Notes: a model not told the origin generated them from the letters alone. DNA of 59,228 nucleotides from a bacterium (GCA_030426085.1 JAUHYW010000069.1:1-59228); one strand, 5' to 3'. Shown: positions 17,920 to 27,200, counted from the first letter of the stretch. Translations and numbers: made by a program.

Positions 17920-18863
17920 CACTCTCTCTTCTTCGAGGGGGCGGAAGGCCTACCGCCGAACTGGGGGACATCGGCGTCGGTGAAGATCGTCGTCGATCGG
18001 ATCTGGCGGTCCAGGAGATAGCGTGGCGGGTCGACGATGTGGGCGTCCATGGCGCGGTCGTAGAGCTGCGGCGTCACCCCTCGCTCGGCGAGCCACCCGT
18101 CGAGGTCGTCCGGCGGCCGGAGCACGTCCGGCTGGGCGGCCCCGAGCACGAACCCGACCGCGCCGAAGAAGCTGGGCACCTCGAGGACGACGTCCTGCGC
18201 GCATTCGAAGACCGCGCCGAACGTGTGGCGGGCCTCGCCGTGGAAGGTCTCGCCGAACGGGCCGAGCTGCGCGCAGCAGACGCCGCCGGGGGTGAGCACG
18301 GCCCGCACGCGCTGATAGAACTCGCAGGTGAAGAGCCGCTGGGCCGGGCCATCGGCGCACGGCTCGGTCAAGTCCAGCACGATCACGTCGAGGCCGGTGT
18401 TGGCCTCGATGTAGGCCCGGCCATCACCGACGATCAGCTCCACCCGGGGGTCGGACCACGGATCGCCGTACAGGTCGCCGAGGTGCGCCCGGCAGATGTC
18501 GACCAGCTCGCCGTCGATGTCGACCATGACCACCTGCTCGACGTCCGGATAGCGCAGCACCTCGCGCAGCGGGCCGCCCTCTGCGCCGCCGATGATCAGG
18601 ACCCGCCGCCGGCTGCGGGCGCGGACCATGGCCGGGTGGATCAGGGCCTCGTGGTAGCTGGCCTCGTCGCTCTCAGCCGAGTTGACGTAGCCGTCGAGCA
18701 CGAGGGTGCGGCCGAAGGGCACCGCGTCGAGGATCTCGACCTGCTGGTAGCGGGTGCGGGACCGGTGCAGGACCCGGCGGTACTCGAACCCCACGAAGGT
18801 GCCGTCGAGCGGGGGCTCGTCGTGTCGTGGGTGGGTGGATCCGTCGTCGCGGGCGTCGGTCAT
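17919..18863 (-). CDS. Second aminopropyltransferase, ACL5/thermospermine-synthase-like
   Basis: 314 aa from the ATG at 18863; the open frame extends to a GTG at 18905 without a ribosome site. The fold is that of SpeE (YQQVEILDAVPFGRTLVLDG; SYHEALIHPAM). Two active-site motifs depart from spermidine synthase: GGGDGG is GGAEGG, and DSTDP is DLTEP followed by CADGPAQRLFT. Plant thermospermine synthase (ACL5) has GGGEGS and GDLADPIEGGPCYKLYT at these places, so the similarity is specific. It may make thermospermine or spermine, or a branched product. It is co-transcribed with speE. Substrate assignment is inference. Confidence 0.8.
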   Translation of the reverse strand: MTDARDDGSTHPRHDEPPLDGTFVGFEYRRVLHRSRTRYQQVEILDAVPFGRTLVLDGYVNSAESDEASYHEALIHPAMVRARSRRRVLIIGGAEGGPLREVLRYPDVEQVVMVDIDGELVDICRAHLGDLYGDPWSDPRVELIVGDGRAYIEANTGLDVIVLDLTEPCADGPAQRLFTCEFYQRVRAVLTPGGVCCAQLGPFGETFHGEARHTFGAVFECAQDVVLEVPSFFGAVGFVLGAAQPDVLRPPDDLDGWLAERGVTPQLYDRAMDAHIVDPPRYLLDRQIRSTTIFTDADVPQFGGRPSAPSKKRE

Positions 18864-19070
18864 GGTCCGGCGGGTGTCCGGCTCGGGCAGCCGGGCTGCG
18901 ATCACGGCAGTACAGGGAGACGAATCTGTCCCGCCCGAACCCTGTTGTCAACCGTCGGTCTCCCTCGGGACGTATACCGCAAGGGGCTCGGGTCCCGGCC
19001 CGTGGACGCCGCTACATTCGGTGGGCTATCGTCGGCCGCCGGTCGGCAGACGGCCGGCGGCGGGGGGCCG
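18864..19070. promoter_or_regulatory. Divergent intergenic region (aminopropyltransferases / P-type ATPase)
   Basis: 207 bases between divergent starts. It contains TTGTCA at 18945-18950 and GACGTATACCGC at 18969-18980. The latter 12-mer recurs exactly upstream of the urocanase gene at 40196-40207. Spacing between TTGTCA and TATACC is 22 bases, too long for a standard sigma-70 pair, so the promoter call is weak. Confidence 0.35.
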
Positions 19071-21131
19071 ATGATCATCCAGATCATGTTGCTCGGGGGC
19101 GGCCTCGCGGCCGCCGTCGGCGTCGTGCGCCGTCGGCAGGCCGCCCGTCGGCGGCTGCCGGGGCCCGACGCCGGGACCGAGCCCCCCGAGCCCGACGACA
19201 CCCCATCCGATGCCCGCGCCCGCCGCCGGGAAGAGGCGCAGCGCGAGGCCCGTACCCTCGATCGCTCGCTCGGGTTCAGCGCCGCCGGGCTGGCGGGCGT
19301 CCTCGGCGGCGGGCTGGGATCGGCGGCGCTGGGTACCGTGGGTCTCGTCTGCCTCGTCCCCCCTGCGCTGCTCACCGTGCACATGGGCTGGCAGGACGTC
19401 CGGGCCAAGCGGAAGCTGACCTTCCTCGGCCTGGAGGCGGTGTCGGTCGCCTTCCTGCTGGGCGCGGGCTACGCGGTCTATGTGGCCATCGACCTCGTGA
19501 TCTTCCTCGGGACCACCCGGGTCATCCTCGCGACGCAGCGCAAGGCGGAGGACGAGCTCTCCCGGGCCTTCGCCGACTGGGCCGAGACCGCCTGGCTGCT
19601 GCGCGACGGGGTCGAGGTCCAGGTGCCCGTCGAAGCGCTGGTGGCCGGCGACCGGGTCGTCGTGCGGGGCGGGGAGCCGGTGCCCTGTGACGGGGTCGTG
19701 CTCGACGGGGTCATCGCGGTCGACGAGCGGGCCCTCACCGGGGAGTCGCAGCCGACCGAGAAGATGGCCGGGGCCGAGGTGTGCGGGTCGACGCTGGCGG
19801 TCGCGGGCGAGGCGATCGTCGAGGTGCGCACCAGCGGCCGGGAGACAGCCGCCGCCCGCATCGAGGCGCTCGTCGCCCGGAGCACGTCCTACGAAGAGAC
19901 GCTCGACCTCGAGAGCGGCGAGCTGGCCGATCGGACGGTGCCCCCGACGCTGGTCATGGCCGGGATGGGTCTGGCCGCCCGGGGGGTGCCGGGCGCCGTC
20001 GGCGGGCTGTGGTCGAATCACGTCGACGTCATCTGGTCGGTCTATCCGCTGGCGGTGCTCATGCTCATGCGCACCGCGTCCGAGCAGGGCATCTTGATCA
20101 AGGACGGCCGCTCGCTGCGCGCGCTTCGGGGCATCGACACCGTCGTCTTCGACAAGACCGGCACGCTCACGCTCGACGCGCTCACCGTGGCCGCGATCCA
20201 CCCGCTGGAGGGGTGGACGACCGCCGAGCTGCTGGCCATCGCCGCGGCCGTCGAGCACCGCCAGACCCACCCCATCGCCGCCGCGATCCTCGCCGCCGCC
20301 GAGCAGGCCGCGGTCACCCCGCGCGCATGCCACGCGCCCAGCGTGCAGCGAGGGCTGGGCCTCGAGGCCGTCGTCGATGGCGCGACGGTCGTCCTGGGCA
20401 GCGATCGCCTGATGGGGGACTGCGCGATCCCCATCCCCGATGAAGCGGCCGATCGCATCGGGCAGGCCACGGGAGGGGGGCGGACGGTCACCTACCTCGC
20501 GATCGGCGGGCGGCTGGCCGGGTGGTTCGAATTGCAGGCGCAGATCCGGCCCGAGGCCCGGCGGGTGATCGCCGACCTCCGGGCCCGCGACATCGAGCCG
20601 ATGATCCTGTCGGGCGACGCGCCGGGGCCGACCCGGGCCCTGGCCCGGTCGCTGGGGGTGGAGCGCTGGTTCGCCCGGGTGCTGCCGGAGGGCAAGGCGG
20701 CGTGCATCGACGCCCTGCGGGGCGAGGGGCGCGCGGTGTGCTTCGTCGGCGACGGCATCAACGACGCCCTGGCGATGCGCCGGGCCCGGGTCTCGGTCTC
20801 GATGACCGGCGCCTCGGCCCTGGCGGTGGACAGCGCCCAGATCGTGCTGCGCGACGGCTCGCTCGACGCGTTGGGCAGGCTGCTCGACCTCGGCGCGCAC
20901 GACCACGCCACGAGCGATCATCTGCTCGCCGTCTCGGGGTATTCGAGCGTCGCCTCGCTGGGTGGGGTCCTGTTCGCCGGCTTCTCGGTGGCGCTGCCGG
21001 CGTTCATCTACGCCGGCGCGCTCACCGGCGGGCTGGGCTGGGCCGTGCGGCGCGCGCGGCGGCTGCCCGGAGGGCGCGACGAGGGGCCGACCTCACCCGG
21101 GCCGGACCCGGACGGCGCTGACGCCGCCTGA
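19071..21131 (+). CDS. P-type ATPase, P1B-like but without CPx motif or metal-binding N-domain
   Basis: 686 aa. Core marks: TGES (actuator, near 223), DKTGT with the phosphorylated Asp at about 362, HP of the P1B nucleotide-binding domain (RQTHPIAAAI, near 400), and GDGINDALAM near 560. The intramembrane CPC/SPC/CPH motif of metal-transporting P1B pumps is replaced by VYPLAV (about 323-328). No CxxC domain is present at the N-terminus. Hydrophobic segments occur before the actuator domain, near 300-330 and at the end. The start at ATG 19071 gives the hydrophobic N-terminus. The 3 prime end overlaps the convergent speD gene by 39 bases. The transported ion or molecule is unknown; its position inside a polyamine locus is suggestive only. 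Confidence 0.85.
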   Translation: MIIQIMLLGGGLAAAVGVVRRRQAARRRLPGPDAGTEPPEPDDTPSDARARRREEAQREARTLDRSLGFSAAGLAGVLGGGLGSAALGTVGLVCLVPPALLTVHMGWQDVRAKRKLTFLGLEAVSVAFLLGAGYAVYVAIDLVIFLGTTRVILATQRKAEDELSRAFADWAETAWLLRDGVEVQVPVEALVAGDRVVVRGGEPVPCDGVVLDGVIAVDERALTGESQPTEKMAGAEVCGSTLAVAGEAIVEVRTSGRETAAARIEALVARSTSYEETLDLESGELADRTVPPTLVMAGMGLAARGVPGAVGGLWSNHVDVIWSVYPLAVLMLMRTASEQGILIKDGRSLRALRGIDTVVFDKTGTLTLDALTVAAIHPLEGWTTAELLAIAAAVEHRQTHPIAAAILAAAEQAAVTPRACHAPSVQRGLGLEAVVDGATVVLGSDRLMGDCAIPIPDEAADRIGQATGGGRTVTYLAIGGRLAGWFELQAQIRPEARRVIADLRARDIEPMILSGDAPGPTRALARSLGVERWFARVLPEGKAACIDALRGEGRAVCFVGDGINDALAMRRARVSVSMTGASALAVDSAQIVLRDGSLDALGRLLDLGAHDHATSDHLLAVSGYSSVASLGGVLFAGFSVALPAFIYAGALTGGLGWAVRRARRLPGGRDEGPTSPGPDPDGADAA

Positions 21132-21560
21132 TCCGCTCGCCGCGCCGCCGGGCGGCGCGCGCTCGGCGGGCACGGTGTGGGTCTGGTGGGACGCGACGCG
21201 CATCATGCGCTCGCTGCGGATGCCGCCCCGCTCGACCCGCATCGACTCGACCCGCGTCGCCCCGAGCGCCTGCGCGAGCACCCGCTCGGCCTCCTCGGGC
21301 CGGCAATCGCCGCAGGTGAAGAAGTCCACGGCCGCGTAGCCCCGCTCGGGCCAGGTGTGGATCGACAGGTGCGACTCTTCGACGACGACGACCCCGCTGA
21401 CCCCCTGCGGCGCGAAGCGGTGGAAGGCCGCCGTCACGATCGTCGCCCCGGCCGCGACCGCCGCCTGCTTCATGAAGCCCTCGATCGCGTCGAGGTCGTC
21501 GAGCGTGTCCGCCGAACAGAGCAGGAACTCGCTGAGGATGTGTGTACTCTGAGTGTCCAC
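21093..21560 (-). CDS. speD: S-adenosylmethionine decarboxylase proenzyme, bacterial type
   Basis: 155 aa. The GTG at 21560 gives an N-terminus typical of the family (THILSEFLLC). It puts the cleavage serine at S63 (EESHLS), with H68 and C83, the same numbering as the well-studied Thermotoga enzyme. The frame continues upstream to an ATG at 21605, which would add 15 residues. Self-cleavage before S63 would create the pyruvoyl group; the enzyme supplies decarboxylated SAM to the aminopropyltransferases at 16972-18863. A C-terminal tail of about 40 residues rich in Gly/Ala/Pro is unusual and coincides with the overlap with the P-type ATPase gene. Confidence 0.92.
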   Translation of the reverse strand: MDTQSTHILSEFLLCSADTLDDLDAIEGFMKQAAVAAGATIVTAAFHRFAPQGVSGVVVVEESHLSIHTWPERGYAAVDFFTCGDCRPEEAERVLAQALGATRVESMRVERGGIRSERMMRVASHQTHTVPAERAPPGGAASGSGGVSAVRVRPG

Positions 21561-21755
21561 TGTGACGTGCGTCCCCCGAAGCGGCCTTCGCGACCCACGC
21601 TCCATCACCGCGGATCTCGCGGCGCATGATAGCCCGGTGCCCGTCCCGACGCCATCCCCCCGATCCCGGGGGCTGGCGGATACGGCAGAGTCGTCACCCG
21701 GCGTATCGGTGAGCCACGCGCCCGGATGGGTGTATGTCATCTGGGATGGCATGCC

Positions 21756-22205
21756 TCAGCCGGGCAGCGCGTAGGTCCCCACCACCAGCGCCACCGGGGC
21801 CGGCTCGCCGTCGGCGAACAGCCGCACCTCGAGGACCGCCTGCCGCCGCCCGAGGCGCACGATCTCGGCCCGGGCCAGCATGTCCTCGGGCGGGGGGCGG
21901 CGCAGGAAGCGGATGCTCATCTCCGAGGTCACCGCCATGCGCCCGTCGTCGAGCCGGGCGAGGAGGGCGGCCCACATCGCCGCGTCGGCCAGCCCCATCA
22001 TCGCCGGCCCCGAGAGGGTGCCGCCGGGGCGCAGGTCGAGGGGGCGGAACGGGCAGCGCATCACCGCGCCGGTGGGCGTGATCGCCTCGACCGCGAGCCC
22101 CCGGGCGGCGGCCTCGGGCACCCCGGCGTGCATGATGGCCTGCACCGCGGCCGCCGGGCGATCGGGGCGTGGGGCGAGGCGGTCGCCCCCGGCGTCGGCG
22201 CTCAC
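21756..22205 (-). CDS. Hotdog-fold thioesterase, PaaI-like
   Basis: 149 aa, GTG start. The hotdog pattern is clear: LRPGGTLSGPAMMGLADAAMW (helix start with the catalytic-region Asp), then VTSEMSIRFLRRPPPEDM, ARAEIVRLGRRQAVLEVRL and a final strand ending VALVVGTYAL. Likely hydrolyses acyl-CoA or aryl-CoA thioesters. It starts seven bases after the thrS stop, so it is probably co-transcribed. About 195 bases separate it from speD downstream; I see no gene in that gap. Confidence 0.85.
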   Translation of the reverse strand: MSADAGGDRLAPRPDRPAAAVQAIMHAGVPEAAARGLAVEAITPTGAVMRCPFRPLDLRPGGTLSGPAMMGLADAAMWAALLARLDDGRMAVTSEMSIRFLRRPPPEDMLARAEIVRLGRRQAVLEVRLFADGEPAPVALVVGTYALPG

Positions 22206-22212
22206 CCGGCGC

Positions 22213-24051
22213 TCACTCGGCGGGGGCCGGGCTCAGCTCGGTCGACTCGGCCGCCCGCGACGCGACCAGCGCCTGCACCCCGGCGATGAAGTCGTCCACC
22301 GACAGGGTCACCGACTTCTTGGAGTCCCGCCGACGCACCGCCACGGTGCCGCCCTCGACCTCGGTGTCGCCCATCACCAGGATGAACGGCACCTTCTCCA
22401 GCGTCGCCTGCCGGATGCGGGCGTTCATCCGGCTGCCGGCGTCGGGGTGCTCGACCCGGATGCGGGCCGCCTTCAGCCGGGCCTCGACCGCCTCGGCGTA
22501 CTCGACGTGGCGGTCGGCGATGGGCACCAGCGTCGCCTGCACCGGCGACAGCCACACCGGGAAGGCCCCCGCGGTGTGCTCGATGAGGATGCCGATGAAG
22601 CGCTCGAGCGATCCATAGATCACCCGGTGCACGACGACCGGGGTCTTCTCGGCGCCGTCGGAGTCCACGTAGCGGCAGTTGAACCGCCGGGGGAGCTGGA
22701 AGTCGAGCTGGATGGTGCCCATCTGCCACTGCCGGCCGAGCGCGTCCTCCATGAGGATGTCGACCTTGGGGCCGTAGAACGCGCCGTCGCCGTCCTCGAC
22801 GAGGTACTGCCCCACGCCGGCCTTGGTGTCGAGGATGCGCCGCAGCGCCGCCTCGGCCCGATCCCAGGTCTCGACGTCGCCGATGAACTTCTCCGGGCGG
22901 GTGCCCAGCCGCAGGGTATAGGTCAGCCCGAAGATGCTGTAGAAGTGATCGGTGAGTGCCAGGACCCGGGCGTACTCCTCCTCGATCATGTCGGGCGTGA
23001 TGAAGATGTGGGCGTCGTCCTGCTGGAACTTCTGCACCCGCAACAGCCCGTGCAGCGCGCCCGAGCGCTCGTTGCGGTGCAGCACGTCGCAGTCCGACAG
23101 CCGCAGCGGCAGGTCGCGGTAGCTGCGGGTCTTCAGGTTGAACACCACCATCGCGTTGGGGCAGTTCATCGGCTTGACGCCATAGGTCCGGTGCTCGTCG
23201 ACCGGGCAGATGAACATGTTCTCCTGGTAGTGCTCCCAGTGGCCCGAGATGTCCCAGAGCTGGCGGGCGTTGACCAGCGGGGTCGAGATCTCCTGGTAGC
23301 CGGCCTTCTCGTGCTCCTCGCGCCAGAAGTCGATGAGCGTGGTCAGCAGCTTGAAGCCCTTGGGCAGCCAGTAGGGCATGCCCGGCGCGGTGGGATCGAG
23401 GTGGAACAGCTCGAGCTGCTTGCCCAGCTTGCGGTGGTCCCGCCGCTCGGCCTCGGCCAGCCGCCACAGGTGCTGGTCCAGCTCCTCCTTGGTGCGGAAG
23501 GCGGTGGCGTAGACCCGCTGGAGCATCGGCCGCTTCTCGTCGCCCCGCCAGTAGGCCCCGGCGATGCTGAGCACCTTGAGCGCCTTGGGGTTGATCTGGC
23601 GGGTGTCTTCGACGTGCGGCCCGCCGCACAGGTCGGCGAAGTCGGCGTGGCGGTAGACGGTGAGCTTGGGGGCCTGCCCCTCGGGCAGCGGCTCGCCGTC
23701 CTCGTCGAGCGCGCCCTCGAGGATGCCGTCGATCAGCTCGAGCTTGAACGGCTGGTCGGCGAACATCTCCCGGGCCTCTTCGGGGCTCAGCTCGCTCTGC
23801 TCGAAGGTGTGCCGCTGGGAGACGATCTTCTTCATGCGCTTCTCGATCCAGCGTAGATCGTCGTCGTTGAGCGACCGGGGCAGCACGAAGTCGTAGTAGA
23901 AGCCGTCGGCGATCGGGGGCCCGATGCCGAATTGCACCTCGCCGTCCTGGCCATCCTTCTTGAAGCGATCGCGCACCGCCTGCGCGAGCACATGGGCCGC
24001 GCTGTGGCGGATGCGGTGCAGCTCGTCCTTCGCGTGATCGGTGGTGGCCAT
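22213..24051 (-). CDS. thrS: Threonyl-tRNA synthetase lacking the N-terminal TGS domain
   Basis: 612 aa. It begins directly in the editing domain: HSAAHVLAQAV near residues 17-27 and DLCGGPHVED further on are its zinc-site-like motifs. The class II catalytic core follows: MNCPNAM (zinc cysteine), motif 2 HRNERSGALHGLLRVQ with FQQDDAH, and motif 3 YGSLERFIGILIEH. The anticodon-binding domain ends the protein. Standard bacterial ThrS carries an extra TGS domain of about 60 residues before this, which is missing here. Upstream sequence to 24131 offers no TGS-like frame. All catalytic and editing residues appear intact. Confidence 0.95.
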   Translation of the reverse strand: MATTDHAKDELHRIRHSAAHVLAQAVRDRFKKDGQDGEVQFGIGPPIADGFYYDFVLPRSLNDDDLRWIEKRMKKIVSQRHTFEQSELSPEEAREMFADQPFKLELIDGILEGALDEDGEPLPEGQAPKLTVYRHADFADLCGGPHVEDTRQINPKALKVLSIAGAYWRGDEKRPMLQRVYATAFRTKEELDQHLWRLAEAERRDHRKLGKQLELFHLDPTAPGMPYWLPKGFKLLTTLIDFWREEHEKAGYQEISTPLVNARQLWDISGHWEHYQENMFICPVDEHRTYGVKPMNCPNAMVVFNLKTRSYRDLPLRLSDCDVLHRNERSGALHGLLRVQKFQQDDAHIFITPDMIEEEYARVLALTDHFYSIFGLTYTLRLGTRPEKFIGDVETWDRAEAALRRILDTKAGVGQYLVEDGDGAFYGPKVDILMEDALGRQWQMGTIQLDFQLPRRFNCRYVDSDGAEKTPVVVHRVIYGSLERFIGILIEHTAGAFPVWLSPVQATLVPIADRHVEYAEAVEARLKAARIRVEHPDAGSRMNARIRQATLEKVPFILVMGDTEVEGGTVAVRRRDSKKSVTLSVDDFIAGVQALVASRAAESTELSPAPAE

Positions 24052-24250
24052 GGGAGGCTCCTCATCAGGTCGGCCCGGCGGGCGCAGGTGGAACGACGGG
24101 CGAGCCTACCGACCTGCCCCAGAGGCGTCAACCGCGGCCCGCCGGGGGCCTCGGCGCCCTCCCGGGGCCTGTGGCGGGCGCCCGTTCGTCGCGTCGGCGC
24201 CCGCCGTTGCTGTATGGTGCACGGCGAATCGCCTTGCCGCCGAGGTCGTG
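24052..24250. promoter_or_regulatory. Divergent intergenic region (thrS / secreted-protein operon)
   Basis: 199 bases between divergent starts. Candidate ribosome site GAGG at 24242-24245 serves the plus-strand gene. A T-box would not be expected in this kind of organism and none is visible. No convincing sigma-70 pair was found. Confidence 0.4.
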
Positions 24251-26287
24251 GTGTCCGGCTTTACCCGAGTCCTGCCATTCGCCGCCGCCGCCCTGCTCGT
24301 GGGCGGCCTCGCCGGCTGCAAGGTGCCGCTGACCGACATCGCCGCCCGCTTCGTCGTGGCCGACGCCGCGTGGTTCGCCGAGGAGGAGACGCTCTTCGTC
24401 TTCTACGAGGTCGAGGCCGAGCAGGGGCTGAGCGTCGAGACCACCGTCGAGCTCCGCTACGTGACCGACGACGGGGTCGTCGACTGGACCGAGCTCGGCG
24501 ACATCGAGCCGGTGCACACCCACGTCCCGGTGGACTGCGGGCCGAACACCCGCTGCGGCAGCACCAGCATCCACGTCCCGCTCGAGCCGCGCGACGTCGA
24601 GGTCCGGATGCGCTACCACCGGGACGGCGCTCTGACGCTCGACCCCGAGACCCGGCTGAACGTCATCGGCCCCGGCCCGGCCCACAGCAACCGCAGCCTG
24701 CTGGTCTACGGCGTCTTCGACGAAGACAACCGGGGCGTGCAGTGGCGGGCGCGGCACCTCTTCCCCACGCTGCGCAACATGGAGGTCGAGCGGTTGGGGC
24801 TGCGGCGGCGGTTCACCGTCGATCTGATCAGCCGGGCCGGCGCGGCGCCCGAGCCGAACGGCAACGCCTACCTGTACGGCGTCCGCTGCGAAGACCCCGT
24901 CGCGCTCGACTGGCAGACCGTCGAGACCGAGGACCGGGCGATCTTCAGCCCCGAGGAGCTGCCCGAGTCGGCGTTCGCAGCGGAGACCGTCTGCGCCCGG
25001 GCCACCGTCTACGACCCCACCGGGCCCTTCGCCGCCAGCGCCGTCGCCCGCAAGAACCCCGAGGTGCGCCCGGCCTTCCCGCTGCTGCGCAGCCCCATCA
25101 AAGAAGCCACCCCCATCAAGTACTTCCTGCGCGTCTGCGACCGCACGATCTCGGGCCCGCACGCCGAGATGCAGCAGCAGCGGCTGCTGATGGAGGGCAT
25201 CGCCGCCATCTGCATCGACGCCTGGGCCGACCCCGACCGGGTCGACGCCGAGGTCGACGCGTTCGTGGCCCGGGTGCGCGACGACCTCGAGGCGGTGCGC
25301 GCGGCCGGGCGGGACATGGTCATCGCCCTCGCGATCCACCACGACGACCCGGCGGTGTTCGCCGCGGCGCTCGAGCAGACGCTGGCCGAGATCATCACCC
25401 CCGAGCTGGCCCGCAATACACCCCGGCTCGTGGGCGGCTTCGTCTTCGACAGCTTCGAGTACACCCTCACCGACGCCACCGTCGGCTCGACGGTGCTGTG
25501 GTGCCCGGCCCTCATCGACCTCGACCCCGACGCCCTCGAAGACGGGGTGCTGCCCATCCCGACGACCGGCCTGTCCAGCCTCGTCTGCGCGCTGCCCGCC
25601 GAGGATCTGCGGCTGAGCCTGGGCCCGTTCAACCTGGGGGCGCTGCCCATCCTGCCCAGCCGGGCCAAGTACCTCAGCTTCCTCGACATCTACACCGCCG
25701 ACGAGGCGGGGCGCATGAACTCGCTGACCTTCCTGGCGCCCGAGCTGCCGCCCAACGCCGACAGCCTGTCGCTGCCGCCCTTCGGATCGGTCACCTTCTT
25801 CAACGACGAGCAGATCAGCGCCGAGGCGGACGACGCCTTCTCGTACTGCGAGACCCAGGGCGAGGCGACGACGGTGGTCTTCCGCTCGGGCGCGGTGCCG
25901 ATCTTCCTGCCGGTGGCCGCGCTGCCCGACTGGCACGCGGCCTTGCAGGAAGAGAGCTATGGCCTGGGCCTGACCTGGGAGTTCCCCTATCTGCTCGAGC
26001 TGAACTACGAGGCGGTCGCCGCGCTGGCGGTCTCGGCGTTCGGGGCCAGCCTGCCGCTGGGGCTGGGCACCGACGTCGACCAGGACTACGGCAGCGCGGT
26101 GTGGAAGACCGGCGAGTTCCCGCTGGCCCGCAGCCTGACCCAATGCCGGCGCTACTGCGGGCACCCGACCTTCGACGCGGCGGGGGTCTACCAGATCGAG
26201 GATCTGTTCTCGGTGGCCTATCGCACGGTGTGCTACACGCCGGCCTTCCCCGCGCGGGGCGACGACGGGTTCCCGTATGATCCGTGA
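24251..26287 (+). CDS. Large lipoprotein of unknown function
   Basis: 678 aa. GTG at 24251 lies five bases after GAGG and gives a signal peptide with lipobox GLAGC. The body has many cysteines and mixed beta/alpha character (FYEVEAEQGLSVETTVELRY; RVRDDLEAVRAAGRDMVIAL; FVFDSFEYTLTDATV). No family is recognised. The gene overlaps the next one by 11 bases and heads a four-gene run of envelope proteins (24251-29772). A surface or periplasmic location is expected. Confidence 0.78.
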   Translation: MSGFTRVLPFAAAALLVGGLAGCKVPLTDIAARFVVADAAWFAEEETLFVFYEVEAEQGLSVETTVELRYVTDDGVVDWTELGDIEPVHTHVPVDCGPNTRCGSTSIHVPLEPRDVEVRMRYHRDGALTLDPETRLNVIGPGPAHSNRSLLVYGVFDEDNRGVQWRARHLFPTLRNMEVERLGLRRRFTVDLISRAGAAPEPNGNAYLYGVRCEDPVALDWQTVETEDRAIFSPEELPESAFAAETVCARATVYDPTGPFAASAVARKNPEVRPAFPLLRSPIKEATPIKYFLRVCDRTISGPHAEMQQQRLLMEGIAAICIDAWADPDRVDAEVDAFVARVRDDLEAVRAAGRDMVIALAIHHDDPAVFAAALEQTLAEIITPELARNTPRLVGGFVFDSFEYTLTDATVGSTVLWCPALIDLDPDALEDGVLPIPTTGLSSLVCALPAEDLRLSLGPFNLGALPILPSRAKYLSFLDIYTADEAGRMNSLTFLAPELPPNADSLSLPPFGSVTFFNDEQISAEADDAFSYCETQGEATTVVFRSGAVPIFLPVAALPDWHAALQEESYGLGLTWEFPYLLELNYEAVAALAVSAFGASLPLGLGTDVDQDYGSAVWKTGEFPLARSLTQCRRYCGHPTFDAAGVYQIEDLFSVAYRTVCYTPAFPARGDDGFPYDP

Positions 26288-27200
26288 CTGGCGGGCGCGG
26301 GCGCTGATCCTGGCGCTGGCGGTGTCTGCGGCCCACGCGCAGCCCGGAGAGCCACCCATAGAGCCATCCGCAGAGCCATCGGAGCCGCCATCGGAGCAGC
26401 CATCGGAGGAGGGGCCCGCCGAGGCATCCGAGGCCCCGTCGAGCGATCCGCCGCCCTTCGCCGATCCCATCCCCGAGCCCGAGCGGCTGCCCGACACCGC
26501 CATCGAGGCGCACCGCACGCCGTTCGACACCCTGGTCGATCGGGCCATCGGCCGCACCTCGCGCCCGGTGCGCTACGACTGGCGCAAGGCCACCGTCGAG
26601 GTCGGCCTCTCGGGCGCGCTGCCCGCCGAGCTGAACAACTTCCAGAGCTGGCGGGCGGGGGCCTTCGCCCGGGTGCCGGTCTCGGGCCTGCTGCTCGGCG
26701 TCGAGGCGTCTTATGTCTGGGTGTATGGCACCGACAGCACCGATCGGCTGGCGCTGACGCCGTATCGCCAGCCGGGGCGCCCCGATCGGATCGAGGTCGA
26801 CCTGACGCTGGCGTTCCCCCTCGCCGAAGGCATCGTGACCGCCTGGCCCGGCTGGTTCCCTTCGGCCGAGCTGGTCTTGCAGAGCCACCTCGACGTCCGC
26901 TACCTGCTCTACACCGGCGCCTTCGACGGATACGACTTCACCGACACCGCCCGGGCGCTGTTCTCGGGCAGCCTCTCCGACCGCGACCTGGCCAACCTCG
27001 AGAGCGACCGCCTGCCCGGCATGCAGATCGACCGCGGGCGCTACGCCATCCTCGCCGGGCTGGGCGCCGATCTGTACTTCCAGTCGGGGCTCTTCTTCAG
27101 CCACAAGCTGCTCGTCGCCGTGCCGCTGCTGGCCGCGGCGACCGAGTCCGAGCTGTACGTCTGGCTCGAGCTGCACCTGCTGACCGGCATCTCGTTCTGA
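26277..27200 (+). CDS. Predicted outer-membrane beta-barrel protein with Pro/Glu/Ser stalk
   Basis: 307 aa. The signal peptide (ALILALAVSAAHA) is followed by a low-complexity stretch of PSE-type repeats (PSAEPSEPPSEQPSEE). From about residue 100 come alternating amphipathic strands (ATVEVGLSGALPAEL; LLLGVEASYVWVYG; DLTLAFPLAEGIV), ending in aromatic Phe (LLTGISF), as in barrel proteins. It is coupled to the preceding lipoprotein and the following gene (TGATG). Confidence 0.72.
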   Translation: MIRDWRARALILALAVSAAHAQPGEPPIEPSAEPSEPPSEQPSEEGPAEASEAPSSDPPPFADPIPEPERLPDTAIEAHRTPFDTLVDRAIGRTSRPVRYDWRKATVEVGLSGALPAELNNFQSWRAGAFARVPVSGLLLGVEASYVWVYGTDSTDRLALTPYRQPGRPDRIEVDLTLAFPLAEGIVTAWPGWFPSAELVLQSHLDVRYLLYTGAFDGYDFTDTARALFSGSLSDRDLANLESDRLPGMQIDRGRYAILAGLGADLYFQSGLFFSHKLLVAVPLLAAATESELYVWLELHLLTGISF

